Assembly: GCA_024226735.1 (NCBI GenBank)
Contig: JAAELL010000088.1
Location: 1 to 42,960, forward strand
Direction: 5' to 3'
Source of the DNA: a bacterium
GTDB taxonomy: Bacteria; Planctomycetota; UBA1135; GCA-002686595
DNA length: 42,960 nucleotides
Shown: one piece after another, positions 25,001-31,701 of the stretch
How positions within the stretch are numbered: position 1 is the first letter of the stretch
Layout: each line of letters starts with the position of its first letter
Made by a program: the position numbers and the translations under genes
The notes under the pieces: generated by a model
The model's database searches: none
Seen by the model: the letters and a program-made list of their open reading frames with translations, nothing else
What the model was told of the DNA's origin: nothing

Positions 25001-27012
25001 CGCGCATCGCTCCGGCGGACGGAATGGGCGGCGCCCAGTTCGGCTTCTCGGTCGAGCTCGATGACCAGCAGGTCATCATCGGTGCTCCGCGCGACCCGCA
25101 GCCCGGGACGAACGGTGGTGCGGCGTACGTGTTCACGCGCAACGGCGGACCCTGGTCCCAGCAGGCCAAGCTGCTCTCGTCCGACGGTGAGGACGAAGAT
25201 CAGTTCGGCATCGACGTGTCCCTGCGCGGCGACTACGCCGCGGTGGGTGCCCTCGAGGACACAGGCGCCAACAACCGTGGCGCTGCGTACACCTTCGAGC
25301 GCGTCGGTTCGAACTGGAGCGAGCTCCAGAAGCTGCAGGACTCGGGCGGCGTCGAGAACGACCAGTTTGGTGCGGCGATCTCTCTGTCCTCGCCGAACGG
25401 TCCGGATCTCGCGGTCGCGTCGCGCAACAGCGACGTGCTCGCCACCGAAGCCGGTCTCGTGACGATGTACCGCTTCAACGGAAGCCAGTACGTCTTCGAC
25501 GAGCAGGTGCTGCCGCTGGGCTTCGCGACAGGCGATACCTTCGCGACCAGCGTTGCGGTCGACGGGGATACTGCGGCGATCGGCGCGCCCGCGGATGACG
25601 GGACCGGCTCGGTCTCGATCTTCCGCGAGAACGCCGGCAGCTGGGACCTCGAAGCCAAGATCGTTCCTGGCCAGGGCGGCGCGTTCGGCACGTCGGTGGC
25701 GCTGAGTGGCGATCGCTTGATCGTGGGCGACCCGCTCGCGGACGGCGCGGCGTCGGGATCCGGCATCGCCTACGTCTACGACCGTTCCGGTTCGATCTGG
25801 TCCGAGACGGAGACGTTGACCGGCGTCGGCGGGATGAACGGTGACCTGTTCGGTTCCGCGGTCGACGTCGATGGCGACATCGCCGTCGTCGGGGCCGAGA
25901 TGGCGAACGGCAACCAGGCCGGTTCGGGAGCGCTCTACGCGTTCTTCTTCGACGGCGGTGCCTGGAACGAAGAGTCGCGGCTCGACGCCAGCAACGGCGT
26001 GTCGTCGTCGCGCTTCGGTGCCAGCGTCGCGGTCGAGGCCGACGTCGTGATCGGCGGTGCTCCCGATCAGGGGGCCGGAGGTTCGGCGTACGTCTATCGT
26101 CGCAACGGCGGCGCGTGGCCCCAGGAGGCACGCCTCGGCAGTGCGTCGCAGACGGCCGGCGGGATGTTCGGCTCCTCGGTCGACGTCCTCGGCACGACGA
26201 TCGTCGTCGGCGCGAGCCACGAGACCGGCGCGGTCTCGGACTCGGGTGCGACGTACGTGTTCGTGTTCAACGGCACGCTCTGGCTCGAGCAGCAGAAGAT
26301 CTCGGCGCCTGGTGGCGCGGCTGGCGATCTGTACGGCGCCTCGGTGTCGCTGTTCGACAACCTGGCGGTGATCGGAGCCCCCGGCAGCAACGTCGGTCCG
26401 ATCGAGTCGGGGTCGGCATGGACGCACCGCAGGATCGGAACGACCTGGTCCGCCTCGGGTCAGTTCGCTCCGGACGACGGTGTGGACGGCGACCTGTTCG
26501 GCGTCGTGTCGACCGACGGCAGCCGCATCCTGATCGGCTCCCCGGAGCACGATCACGTCGGCGACGGCGCGGGCTCGGCCTACGTCTTCCCCGTCGACAC
26601 GACGATCGGGATGAACTACTGCGGTCCGGCGGCGCTCAACTCCGCCGGCCTCAGCGCCAAGATCCTCGCCCTCGGCAGCGCCCGGGTTGCGGACAACAAC
26701 TTCAGCATTCGTGCGATCGATATGCCGCCGAACCAGTTCGGCTACATCATCACCGGGATGAACCAGGGCATGGCGATGCCGCCGGGCTCGGACGGCTTCA
26801 TCTGCATGGTCGGCAACATTGGTCGCTTCGACCACCAGATCGGAAACTCGGGAGCCGAGGGCTCGTTCACCGAGCAACTCGACCTGACGTTGTTCCCGAT
26901 CAACCCGCCGACCCCGGTCTTCGTGGGGGACACCTACAACTTCCAGGTGTGGTTCCGCGACGTGGGCAACCGCAGCAACTTCACCGACGGCTTGACCGTG
27001 ACCTTCGAGTGA
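19048..27012 (+). CDS. Giant secreted protein: 21 PKD repeats, 14-unit FG-GAP propellers, shared CTD
   Basis: A 2654-residue exported protein. The ATG at 19048 opens the signal peptide MRHISALLAVLLCGTASAQ; upstream in-frame ATGs would precede it with unrelated residues. Residues 21-1763 are 21 PKD domains, each exactly 83 residues with no linkers (signature W-x-W-x-FGDG-x-x-S ... H-x-Y ... G-x-Y-x-V-x-L). From 24337, fourteen FG-GAP-type units (such as RFGFSVSTEGNRIAIGAP) could form two seven-bladed propellers. The last ~133 residues (26614-27012) are the shared CTD (NYCGPAALNSAGL, NQFGYIITGM, FICMVGNIGRF, NFQVWFRD, FTDGLTVTFE). PKD arrays act as rigid stalks, so this could be a stalk-plus-head adhesin or surface fibre (inference). 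Two hairpins follow the stop. Confidence 0.95.
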   Translation: MRHISALLAVLLCGTASAQLPSADFIGSPTAGNAPLDVAFTDLSGGQITSWSWDFGDGGTSTQQSPDHIYAAVGSYSVSLTVTGPGGVNQLTRPNYVTVGAQSPVADFSASPQSGTAPLNVSFSDSSSGPITNRSWDFGDGGTSSSTNPSHTYMASGVYTVSLTVAGPGGVDTQTRSNYIVVSAAAPDANFVGSPTGGSVPLLSSFTDLSTGEVSSWSWGFGDGGTSTQQNPSHTYNASGTYSVSLTVAGPGGADSRTRTDYVTVNDTPPSAEFTGSPTSGAAPLDVSFTDQSTGTITGRSWDFGDGNTSTLENPDHTYTATGNYTVTLTATGPGGSDTRTRTAYITATTAPPEAVFTASPTSGSSPLEVDFTDLSSGQISTWSWNFGDGGTSALQNPAHTYTASGTYTVSLDVTGPAGTDNRTVNNLITVTAGAPTAGFVGSPTSGTTPLLVAFTSLASGEIDTYAWDFGDGSTSNGTNPSHLYLQEGSYSVSLTVTGPGGADTRTLNNYVTTTVPAPRASFAGAPTSGSSPLVVVFTDQSLGQVASWSWDFGDGQTSTLENPSHTYSSGGVYSVALTVTGPGGSDTFTRNNYINVSATPPTADFIGTPTAGTAPLAVSFSDISIGEVTSWSWDFGDGATSTDESPLHTYTQSGDFTVALTVTGPGGSDTRTATDYISVTPAPPMADFFGAPTAGTAPLNVTFGDLSTGEITSWVWNFGDGATSNLPSPSHIYAASGTYPVTLTVIGPGGSDTMTRLDYIVVTPPAPSAGFIASPTSGASPLTAVFSDLSVGEISTWDWDFGDGNTSTQQNPTHIYSSEGSYTVSLTVTAAGGVNTLTRFNYINVAGSLPVAGFSGSPTAGASPLTVNFSDFSTGDITSRLWSFGDGATSTLEEPSHTYATSGVFTVSLTVSGPGGANTLRRTDYVNVSAASPSASFVGTPTTGAAPLAVTFSDTSTGEITDWSWTFGDGGTSTAQNPTHTYTTSGVYSVTLQVSGRGGQDSRTRTNYITALSDVPTAAFTGAPTQGVAPLGVSFADQSSGEITSRLWDFGDGSTSTLANPAHVYQTSGVYSVSLTVNGPGGSDTATQADFVKVGPAEPVADFAGSPTTGAAPLTVGFNDQSTGEIVTWSWDFGDGSTSSAQNPTHVYPASGIYSVSLNVVGGGGSDTRTRNSYIVVNASAPSAAFSGSPTAGSAPLAVAFSDLSTGEVTGWSWDFGDGANSSAQSPNHVYSQPGSYTVSMTASGPGGSDSMTETNYIVVAEPAPVADFIGSPTNGAAPLSVSFNDSSIGQVTSWAWDFGDGQASTLENPTHTYVSGGTYTVAMTIIGPGGTDTRTRTDFVTVSASPPSAAFVGSPTAGSAPLDVSFFDLSDGEVTSWAWDFGDGSTSTLEHPNHVYTTSGAFSVSLTVTGPGGSDSETRNGYITAAPAAPEAEFTASQTSGNVPLNVNFSDQSTGQISSWSWDFGDGATSSAQSPSHSYTAAGFYTVALTVVGPSGVDTETKLDYITVTDGGPLANFSGSPTGGLVPLNVAFIDNSAGNVNSWSWDFGDGGTSTQQNPNHTYVLAGDYSVSLTVSGPQGSDTLTRTDYINATTTPPAADFDGSPTSGQAPLTVTFTDESSGQISNWMWDFGDGSTSTQQSPEHTYNSSGVYTVELTVTGPGGSDTFTRPNYIEVTAAPPTANFVGSPTTGMAPLTVNFSDLSTGDVSTRLWSFGDGGTSMLQDPSHTYNSNGEYTVALTVTGPLGTDSLTRTGYITVSDIGVPEAEILPFQEVENLDFGAQVDVDVDWMVVGATGGGMSAEAPSGSAVVYERVGTRWLEHSVLQPGDLANNARFGFSVSTEGNRIAIGAPFDTNGGSAYVYTLIGGQWVQEGAKLTASDAVNGDFFGGAVSINGNRVAVGAPLDDDGGPESGSVYVFERNGSNWNQAVKLVPNTHFQNDRFGGAVSIDGNSVMVGTPLADGIATNSGFVFWFTGAGANWNQMARIAPADGMGGAQFGFSVELDDQQVIIGAPRDPQPGTNGGAAYVFTRNGGPWSQQAKLLSSDGEDEDQFGIDVSLRGDYAAVGALEDTGANNRGAAYTFERVGSNWSELQKLQDSGGVENDQFGAAISLSSPNGPDLAVASRNSDVLATEAGLVTMYRFNGSQYVFDEQVLPLGFATGDTFATSVAVDGDTAAIGAPADDGTGSVSIFRENAGSWDLEAKIVPGQGGAFGTSVALSGDRLIVGDPLADGAASGSGIAYVYDRSGSIWSETETLTGVGGMNGDLFGSAVDVDGDIAVVGAEMANGNQAGSGALYAFFFDGGAWNEESRLDASNGVSSSRFGASVAVEADVVIGGAPDQGAGGSAYVYRRNGGAWPQEARLGSASQTAGGMFGSSVDVLGTTIVVGASHETGAVSDSGATYVFVFNGTLWLEQQKISAPGGAAGDLYGASVSLFDNLAVIGAPGSNVGPIESGSAWTHRRIGTTWSASGQFAPDDGVDGDLFGVVSTDGSRILIGSPEHDHVGDGAGSAYVFPVDTTIGMNYCGPAALNSAGLSAKILALGSARVADNNFSIRAIDMPPNQFGYIITGMNQGMAMPPGSDGFICMVGNIGRFDHQIGNSGAEGSFTEQLDLTLFPINPPTPVFVGDTYNFQVWFRDVGNRSNFTDGLTVTFE
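19108..24336 (+). repeat. 21 tandem 249-bp PKD-encoding units without indels
   Basis: The first unit begins at the CCG at 19108 and the last ends at 24336: 5229 bases = 21 x 249. Each unit encodes 83 residues starting with Pro (PSADF, PVADF, PDANF, PSAEF and so on). The units differ at many positions but never in length. Confidence 0.9.
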
Positions 27013-27020
27013 AACAGCAC

Positions 27021-27043
27021 GCTCTCCCCGCAAGCGGGAGAGC
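27021..27043 (+). terminator. Hairpin 1 after the PKD giant
   Basis: GCTCTCCC - 7 bases - GGGAGAGC begins 8 bases after the stop codon. It is followed by CCTCTGA rather than a T-run. Confidence 0.5.
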
Positions 27044-27059
27044 CCTCTGACCGACCGTC

Positions 27060-27088
27060 GGGCCCCTGGGACAGCCTCCCGGGGGCCC
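27060..27088 (+). terminator. Hairpin 2 after the PKD giant
   Basis: GGGCCCCTGGG - ACAGCCT - CCCGGGGGCCC (one mismatch in 11 pairs), followed by GGCTTGCTTT. The most likely intrinsic terminator of the PKD gene. Confidence 0.6.
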
Positions 27089-27118
27089 GGCTTGCTTTGG
27101 AGCAGACCCTTCCGAAAT

Positions 27119-27189
27119 GGGCCACCCGTTTCGCAAACGCTTCCTAATATGCAGCGCTCGATTCTTCCATCTGACCTGCATTGCTGACC
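27119..27189 (+). promoter_or_regulatory. Orphan copy of the PKD-gene leader
   Basis: A diverged copy of 18980-19047 with a TAATAT box (27145-27150) 39 bases before an ATG at 27190. That ATG opens MQLIRALPESG, which resembles the start of a signal peptide but loses sense after ~7 codons at about 27210, where antisense gene debris begins. The gene once driven from here seems to have been deleted. Confidence 0.5.
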
Positions 27190-27204
27190 ATGCAGCTCAT
27201 TCGT

Positions 27205-27406
27205 GCTCTTCCCGAGAGCGGATCGAGCGCCGCTTGGATGTCCGCGATCGAGCACTCGGGTTCGGCCTCGTCGAGCGCCTTGCGAAGACGCGGCGTGCCT
27301 GGGCGCCGAGCGGCCGGCTGCGCGTGGGTGGAGTCTCCTGGGCGCACGCGACGGTGACGATCGACGACAGCACGAGGGCGGTTGCAATGCGGAGCATGGG
27401 CGTCAT
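27205..27406 (-). pseudogene. Frameshifted 5' fragment of a small secreted protein gene
   Basis: The ATG at 27406 opens a good signal peptide (MTPMLRIATALVLSSIVTVACAQ) and a short PTRSRPLGAQ stretch. The same frame then turns into Arg/Ser-rich noise. A neighbouring frame offers LRKALDEAEPECSIADIQAALDPLSG, so a one-base loss (or two-base gain) around 27300-27325 is likely. The sequence is cut at about 27205-27215 by the orphan leader copy. It starts 42 bases after the SGNH gene on the same strand. Confidence 0.45.
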
Positions 27407-27448
27407 CGTCGCCGAAGCACCGGCGAATCGTCGAGCGCGCTGCCGGAT

Positions 27449-28205
27449 TCACGGGTGCGAGATGTGCGCCAGGTCAGCCAGCTCGAACACCGAGTAGCCC
27501 CGGAAGCTCACACCGAGCTCCGCGTCGAGCGCGGCGATGATCCCGTTCGCGAGGAGCGCGTTCGACACCGCCGACAGGTGCAGGTCGTCGGCGAAGATGC
27601 GGTCGTAGTCGCCGTGGGCGGGGGGGCCGACGAGCGGGTGGCCGAACAGGTTGGGGGGCGTCGTGACCAGGCGGCGCGCATGGAACGCGGCGTCGAAGAC
27701 AACGACTCCCTGGGCGAGCGCCGCTTCCCGCAGCGCGCGGTTCGCGCGTGAGAGGTGGGCCCTGATGCTGCGGCGTTCGAGGTTGTCGAACTCTCCGTCG
27801 TGGCTCGGGGCCGCGGTGAAGTCGGGAATCAACCACAGGATGCGCTCGGCACCGGCGGTGTCCGCCAGCTGCAGGGCCTCCAGGATGTCGTCGACGACGT
27901 CGTCGACCAGCCCGTCGGCCCCGCCGTGCGTGCCCGGCGAGTGGGCCGCGAGCAGATCGCGGTTGTTGCGAAAGTCGTTTCCGCCGGCCTGGACGTTCAC
28001 GAGCGTCGCCCGGCCGCCGTCCCTTCTCGAACATGGCCTCGAGGGGATCGTCGCCGTACATGTCCTGCGGCAGCCCGCTCAGTAGCCCGAGCAGGTCGTT
28101 GTGGGTCATGGAGTCGCCGAACGCAACGACCTGTTCGAGGTCGACCTGCGCCTTTGCGGGAGCGGCGAGGAGAAGAGCGAGCGCGAGTGTTGTGAGTCGA
28201 ATCAA
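27449..28205 (-). pseudogene. SGNH/GDSL hydrolase, frameshifted
   Basis: An exported SGNH-family esterase/lipase whose three catalytic blocks are present but split over two frames. Block I is in the first frame after the signal peptide (MIRLTTLALALLLAAPAKAQ; then VVAFGDSMTHND). Block III (VNVQAGGNDFRNN) and block V (IFADDLHLSAVSN, with Asp and His) are in the second. The frames meet at about 28016-28030 (ccgccgtccc): the 757-base span is one base over a multiple of three, so removing one base would restore about 251 residues. The start is a TTG at 28205, four bases after the stop of the upstream CTD-protein gene. Either a recent inactivating mutation or a sequence error. Confidence 0.75.
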
Positions 28206-28209
28206 GTCG

Positions 28210-29190
28210 TCACGAAAAGGTTACTTGCACGGCGTCCGTAAAGTTGTTGGTGTTGCCGATGTCCCGGTACCAGCACTGGTAGTACCACGATGCGCCGGGC
28301 AGGACCGGCATTGTCGGATTGACGGGCATCGAGTCGAGATCGAGCGCGATCGAGCCCGTTGGGCCCTGGATGACGAGGGCCGGCTGTGAGAACCGGCCGA
28401 GGTTGCCGCTGAGGCAAATGATGCCGCTCGATCCCGGTGGCTGGAACATGCCCGGCGTCTGGCTCGTCAGGAAGTAGCCGAACTGACCAGGGGGCAGATC
28501 GCTGGCGATCAGCGAGAGGTCTTCGTGGGCGACGACCGCGCTGCCGGCCGCGGCGATCCGCCCGGGCTGACCCGTCGAGTTCGGCAGGGCGGGGCAGTAG
28601 CTCGCGAAGGGGTAAGCGACCTCGAGCACGTTGTCGAGCTGAGTGCCGTCGGGGGCACTGCCCGGACGTTCGTCGAGGAGCGCCTTGATCGTCTGGCCCA
28701 GTTGGATGACCAGGCTCTGGAAGGTGTCGAACGTTTCGCACTCGCACACGCAAGGCACCGGCGCCCCCGGATCGAACCCGCAAATGCCATTGTCGATCGT
28801 CGACATCGGCGTGCCTTCGTACTTGTTCCAGGGACTGCACGAGCCGCCGCAGGGAAGCGCGACCGGACAGCCCGTCGGATCGGGGGGAGTCGGGACGCCC
28901 TGCGGCGCGGTGAACGGCACCTCGATCGGCGCCGCGCTCTCGACGTCGTCGAGGAACAGGCGCAGGTCGGTGCCGAGATCGTAGCCAGGGACGAGGTCGT
29001 AGCCGGTCACAGCCCATGTGACCTGCACGTCGACCAGGCCCGGTGTGGAACCTGGTAGGAAGCGCAGCCGCGCGACGCGGCGGTTGCCCCAGCTCTGCGC
29101 CAGGGCAGCCGGACTCGTGGAAACGAACGCGAGAGCGGCGACTACGGTCAGAAGGACGATTCGTGCCGATCGAGAGGGGACCGAACGCAT
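28210..29190 (-). CDS. Secreted protein with shared CTD
   Basis: A 326-residue exported protein. I start it at the ATG at 29190, 6 bases after an AAGGAG site; a TTG at 29208 overlaps that site. Signal peptide: residues ~7-32 (ARIVLLTVVAALAFVSTSPAALAQ). The middle contains a beta-sandwich-like start (VARLRFLPGSTPGLVDVQVTW) and a Cys-rich patch (CPVALPCGGSCSPW, GICGFD, CVCECETF; nine Cys within ~55 residues), perhaps disulfide-bonded. The last ~130 residues are the shared CTD (SYCPALPNSTGQ, DLPPGQFGYFLTSQ, IICLSGNLGRF, YYQCWYRD, FTDAVQVTFS). It is followed after 4 bases by the SGNH hydrolase, so the two form an operon. Confidence 0.85.
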   Translation of the reverse strand: MRSVPSRSARIVLLTVVAALAFVSTSPAALAQSWGNRRVARLRFLPGSTPGLVDVQVTWAVTGYDLVPGYDLGTDLRLFLDDVESAAPIEVPFTAPQGVPTPPDPTGCPVALPCGGSCSPWNKYEGTPMSTIDNGICGFDPGAPVPCVCECETFDTFQSLVIQLGQTIKALLDERPGSAPDGTQLDNVLEVAYPFASYCPALPNSTGQPGRIAAAGSAVVAHEDLSLIASDLPPGQFGYFLTSQTPGMFQPPGSSGIICLSGNLGRFSQPALVIQGPTGSIALDLDSMPVNPTMPVLPGASWYYQCWYRDIGNTNNFTDAVQVTFS

Positions 29191-29251
29191 TGCCATCTCC
29201 TTGTTCAAGAGCCGAGTCTCCAGGGTACCTCGGATGCAGCGCGCCGCGTAG

Positions 29252-30955
29252 CTACTCGTCGTCCGCCTTTTCGGATCGACGCGGCTGGAACGGCCAGTCG
29301 ACGACGCCGACGCGGTCGGCCCAGGCGCGCCACTGGGAGGTCAGCTCGCGCAGCTTCTCCGGCTCCTGTTGCGACAAATCGTGGAGCTCGGTGCGGTCGG
29401 CGCTCATGTCGAACAGCTCCCAGCGCGTCGGTTGATCCTTCCTGTAGCTGGAGACGATCTTCCAGCGACCGTCGCGCAGTGCGAGGTTGCCGTGGTGCTC
29501 GAAGCCGAGCGGGGCGGAGCGCTCGAGGGCCGCGCCGGCGAGTGCCGGCAGGAGGCTGATGCCTTCCACCGGAAGGATCGGCGCCCCTGCGTGCTCCTTC
29601 GGATACGTAGCGTCCGCGGCCGCGAGGAACGTCGGCATGACGTCGATCAGGTGGGCGGGATCGCGGACGATGGAGCCGGCGCGCTCGGACGTGATGCCAT
29701 CGGGCCAGTGGACGACGAACGGCGTCGCGACGCCGCCTTCGTAGCCGTCGTGCTTGAACCCGCGGAACGGGGTGTTCGAGACGTTCGCCCAGCCGGCGCC
29801 GTAGGCGATGAACGTGTCCTCGGCGCCTGGCATGACGTCGGGGCCGGTGCGGACGAAGCGACCGTCGCGCGTCTGCATCGGCGGCCAGATCTTGTCCTGT
29901 AGGCCGTCGCGCCCGAGTGGCTCGAAGTCGAACTCCTCGGCGCGGTGGGCGTTCGAGGCGCGCCCGAAGCCCTCGGCGCAGCCGCCGTTGTCCTGCAGGT
30001 AAACGATCAGAGTGTCATCGAGGATCTCTTGGCGCTCGAGCTCGGCCACGAGGCGCCCGATGCCCTGGTCCATGCGGTCGACCATCGCGGCGTAGACCTC
30101 CATGCAGCGGATCTCCCACTGCTTGTGCCGCACCTTCTCCCAGTCGCGGCCCGGCGCCATCTTCCAGCGCTCGTCGATCACGCCTAGCTCGACGGCCCGT
30201 GCGTGGCGCGCCGCGCGGATCGGCCCGTAGCCGCCGTCGTACGTCCCCGCGTACTTGGCGATGTCGCCCGGGTGAGCCTGCATCGGCCAGTGCGCGCTCG
30301 TGTACGACACGTACAGGAAGAACGGAGTGTCCTCGTGCTCCTGCCCGTGGTCGACGAGGAAGCTCAGCGCGTTGTCGGTGATCGCGTCCGTGTAGTAGAA
30401 CGAGCCGACGTCGTACGCCGCGTCGTTCTCGGGCGTCACGAACGTGTTGCCGCGGCACAGGGTCGCCGGATCGTAGAAGCTGCCGGCACCGATGATCGTG
30501 CCGTAGAAGCGGTCGAATCCGCGCTGCAGGGGCCAGTTGCCGTTGTCCGAGCGCGGTCCGACGTGTCGCGTCACGTGCCACTTGCCGCTGAGGTAGCTCT
30601 TGTATCCCGCCGGTCGCAGCGCTTCCGCGAGGGTGACGCAGCGACGGTTCAGATCGCCGCGGTAGGCGTCGTAGCCGCGATCGCCCGTCATCAAGCCGAT
30701 GCCCGCTTGATGGGCGTACAGCCCCGTCATGAGCGATGCGCGCGTCGGGCAGCAGCGTGCTCCGTTGTAGAACTGGGTGAAGCGCACGCCGCCGCGCGCG
30801 AGCCGGTCGAGGGACGGGGTCTGGATCTCGCCCCCGTAGCAGCCGACGTCGGTGTAGCCCATGTCGTCGGCGAGGATCAGGACGATGTTCGGGCGCTTGT
30901 CGTTCGCGGCGGCGAGGCTCGTGAGCAGGACGAGGAGGGTGGGCGCGAGCTTCAT
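29252..30955 (-). CDS. Type I sulfatase (arylsulfatase family)
   Basis: A 567-residue exported sulfatase that hydrolyses sulfate esters, probably of algal or mucin-like polysaccharides as is common in planctomycetes (inference). After a short signal peptide (MKLAPTLLVLLTSLAAAN) come the metal-binding DD at 30-31 (VLILADDMGYTD) and the maturation motif C-x-P-x-R at residues 68-72 (RCCPTRASLMTGL), whose first Cys becomes formylglycine. Further conserved sites: SGKWHVT and VYLQDNGGC. The length is typical. No sulfatase-maturing enzyme lies nearby. It ends a minus-strand string with the SGNH stub and DUF5989 gene upstream (21 bases). Confidence 0.93.
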   Translation of the reverse strand: MKLAPTLLVLLTSLAAANDKRPNIVLILADDMGYTDVGCYGGEIQTPSLDRLARGGVRFTQFYNGARCCPTRASLMTGLYAHQAGIGLMTGDRGYDAYRGDLNRRCVTLAEALRPAGYKSYLSGKWHVTRHVGPRSDNGNWPLQRGFDRFYGTIIGAGSFYDPATLCRGNTFVTPENDAAYDVGSFYYTDAITDNALSFLVDHGQEHEDTPFFLYVSYTSAHWPMQAHPGDIAKYAGTYDGGYGPIRAARHARAVELGVIDERWKMAPGRDWEKVRHKQWEIRCMEVYAAMVDRMDQGIGRLVAELERQEILDDTLIVYLQDNGGCAEGFGRASNAHRAEEFDFEPLGRDGLQDKIWPPMQTRDGRFVRTGPDVMPGAEDTFIAYGAGWANVSNTPFRGFKHDGYEGGVATPFVVHWPDGITSERAGSIVRDPAHLIDVMPTFLAAADATYPKEHAGAPILPVEGISLLPALAGAALERSAPLGFEHHGNLALRDGRWKIVSSYRKDQPTRWELFDMSADRTELHDLSQQEPEKLRELTSQWRAWADRVGVVDWPFQPRRSEKADDE

Positions 30956-30976
30956 CCGGTAGATCCCGTGGTGTGG

Positions 30977-31111
30977 TCAGATCCTGTAGATGTACGGCGA
31001 GTCGGGCGTGCGGCTGACCATCCACGCAACCAGGACCAGGCCACCGAAGACGAGGACGGGCACGATCCAGACGAGCGGGCGCTCGCGCAGGAAGCGGAGG
31101 AGGGCTTTCAT
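30977..31111 (-). CDS. DUF5989-like single-helix microprotein
   Basis: A 44-residue protein: MKALLRFLRERPLVW, a single membrane helix (IVPVLVFGGLVLVAWMV), then SRTPDSPYIYRI. This is the typical shape and C-terminus (P-x-I-Y) of the DUF5989 family, a membrane microprotein usually found beside SxtJ-like membrane proteins, carbamoyltransferases and SGNH proteins in surface-biosynthesis clusters (family knowledge from memory). Here only an SGNH-like stub precedes it, by 6 bases, and a sulfatase follows after 21 bases, so the cluster looks reduced. Confidence 0.75.
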   Translation of the reverse strand: MKALLRFLRERPLVWIVPVLVFGGLVLVAWMVSRTPDSPYIYRI

Positions 31112-31117
31112 CTGGGT

Positions 31118-31429
31118 TCACCGTAGCGCTTCGCGCAGCGCGCCGTCGGGAAAGCCCTGAACGTTCGAGCCACCGATCATCAGCATGCGCTCGGCGTGCG
31201 GCGACATCAGGACCTCGGGACCGTCCTCGCGGTAGCGGGTGAAGAAGCACCCGGGGTAGCGCTCGTCCGGCACGAAGTCGGGGACGTCCGGATCGAAGCC
31301 GCGCGAGAGGTGCGTCGCCTTCGACTCGCCGCGCGTCGCGAGCACGAGCTCCGCGACCAAGAGGAGCGCGGCGCTCACGACCAGGCCGAAGAGGGCGTCG
31401 CGGAGGGGATTCTTGGCACGCGGCTGCAT
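31118..31429 (-). pseudogene. N-terminal stub of a membrane-anchored SGNH-like protein
   Basis: 103 residues: a basic N-terminus, one membrane helix (DALFGLVVSAALLLVAELVL), a linker with PDERYPGCFFTRY, and then MLMIGGSNVQG, the position of SGNH block I, in the form GGSN as in many membrane SGNH proteins of extracellular polysaccharide clusters. It stops only a few residues later (LREALR). Blocks III and V are missing; no neighbouring frame continues the domain, and the DUF5989 ATG lies 6 bases on. A deletion seems to have removed the catalytic body. A short membrane product may still be made. Confidence 0.55.
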
Positions 31430-31660
31430 CGGCTCGGATGAGAGTCTTTTTGGGCCCGGAAAACGAGGTCGGAGTGGTGTCGCGCGGTGTCGAATCGAGA
31501 CCCATCCCTGCCCGGAGCGTTCACGGCTCGTTCACATGGGCTGGTCGCCGGGCCTCTACGCAGATTCCCTCAGGCGAAGGGCGTAGGAAGAACGGAATCT
31601 TCCAGGACGCATTTTGGCGGAGTCGGAACGGGTGTTCCGACAACGTCCCGTCATCGCCGC

Positions 31661-31666
31661 TACGAT
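31661..31666 (+). promoter_or_regulatory. Putative -10 box TACGAT
   Basis: CGCTACGAT lies 35 bases before the ATG at 31702; CCGACA 18 bases upstream is a weak -35 candidate. The 272-base divergent gap 31430-31701 holds nothing else I can name. Confidence 0.4.
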
Positions 31667-31701
31667 GGGGGGGCTCAAGGCCCCCAAACCCCCAGCACCC
31701 A

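Noticed and set aside
22795..27387. 1530-codon minus-strand open frame across the PKD/FG-GAP gene
   Set aside because: An antisense image of repetitive GC-rich codons; Arg-rich without domain structure, and it crosses the terminators and leader at 27.0-27.2 kb.
31430..31701. Upstream extension of the ASST-like gene to 31438
   Set aside because: The frame is open, but the extra 88 residues are not protein-like, and the ATG at 31702 directly opens a signal peptide with a TACGAT box 35 bases upstream.
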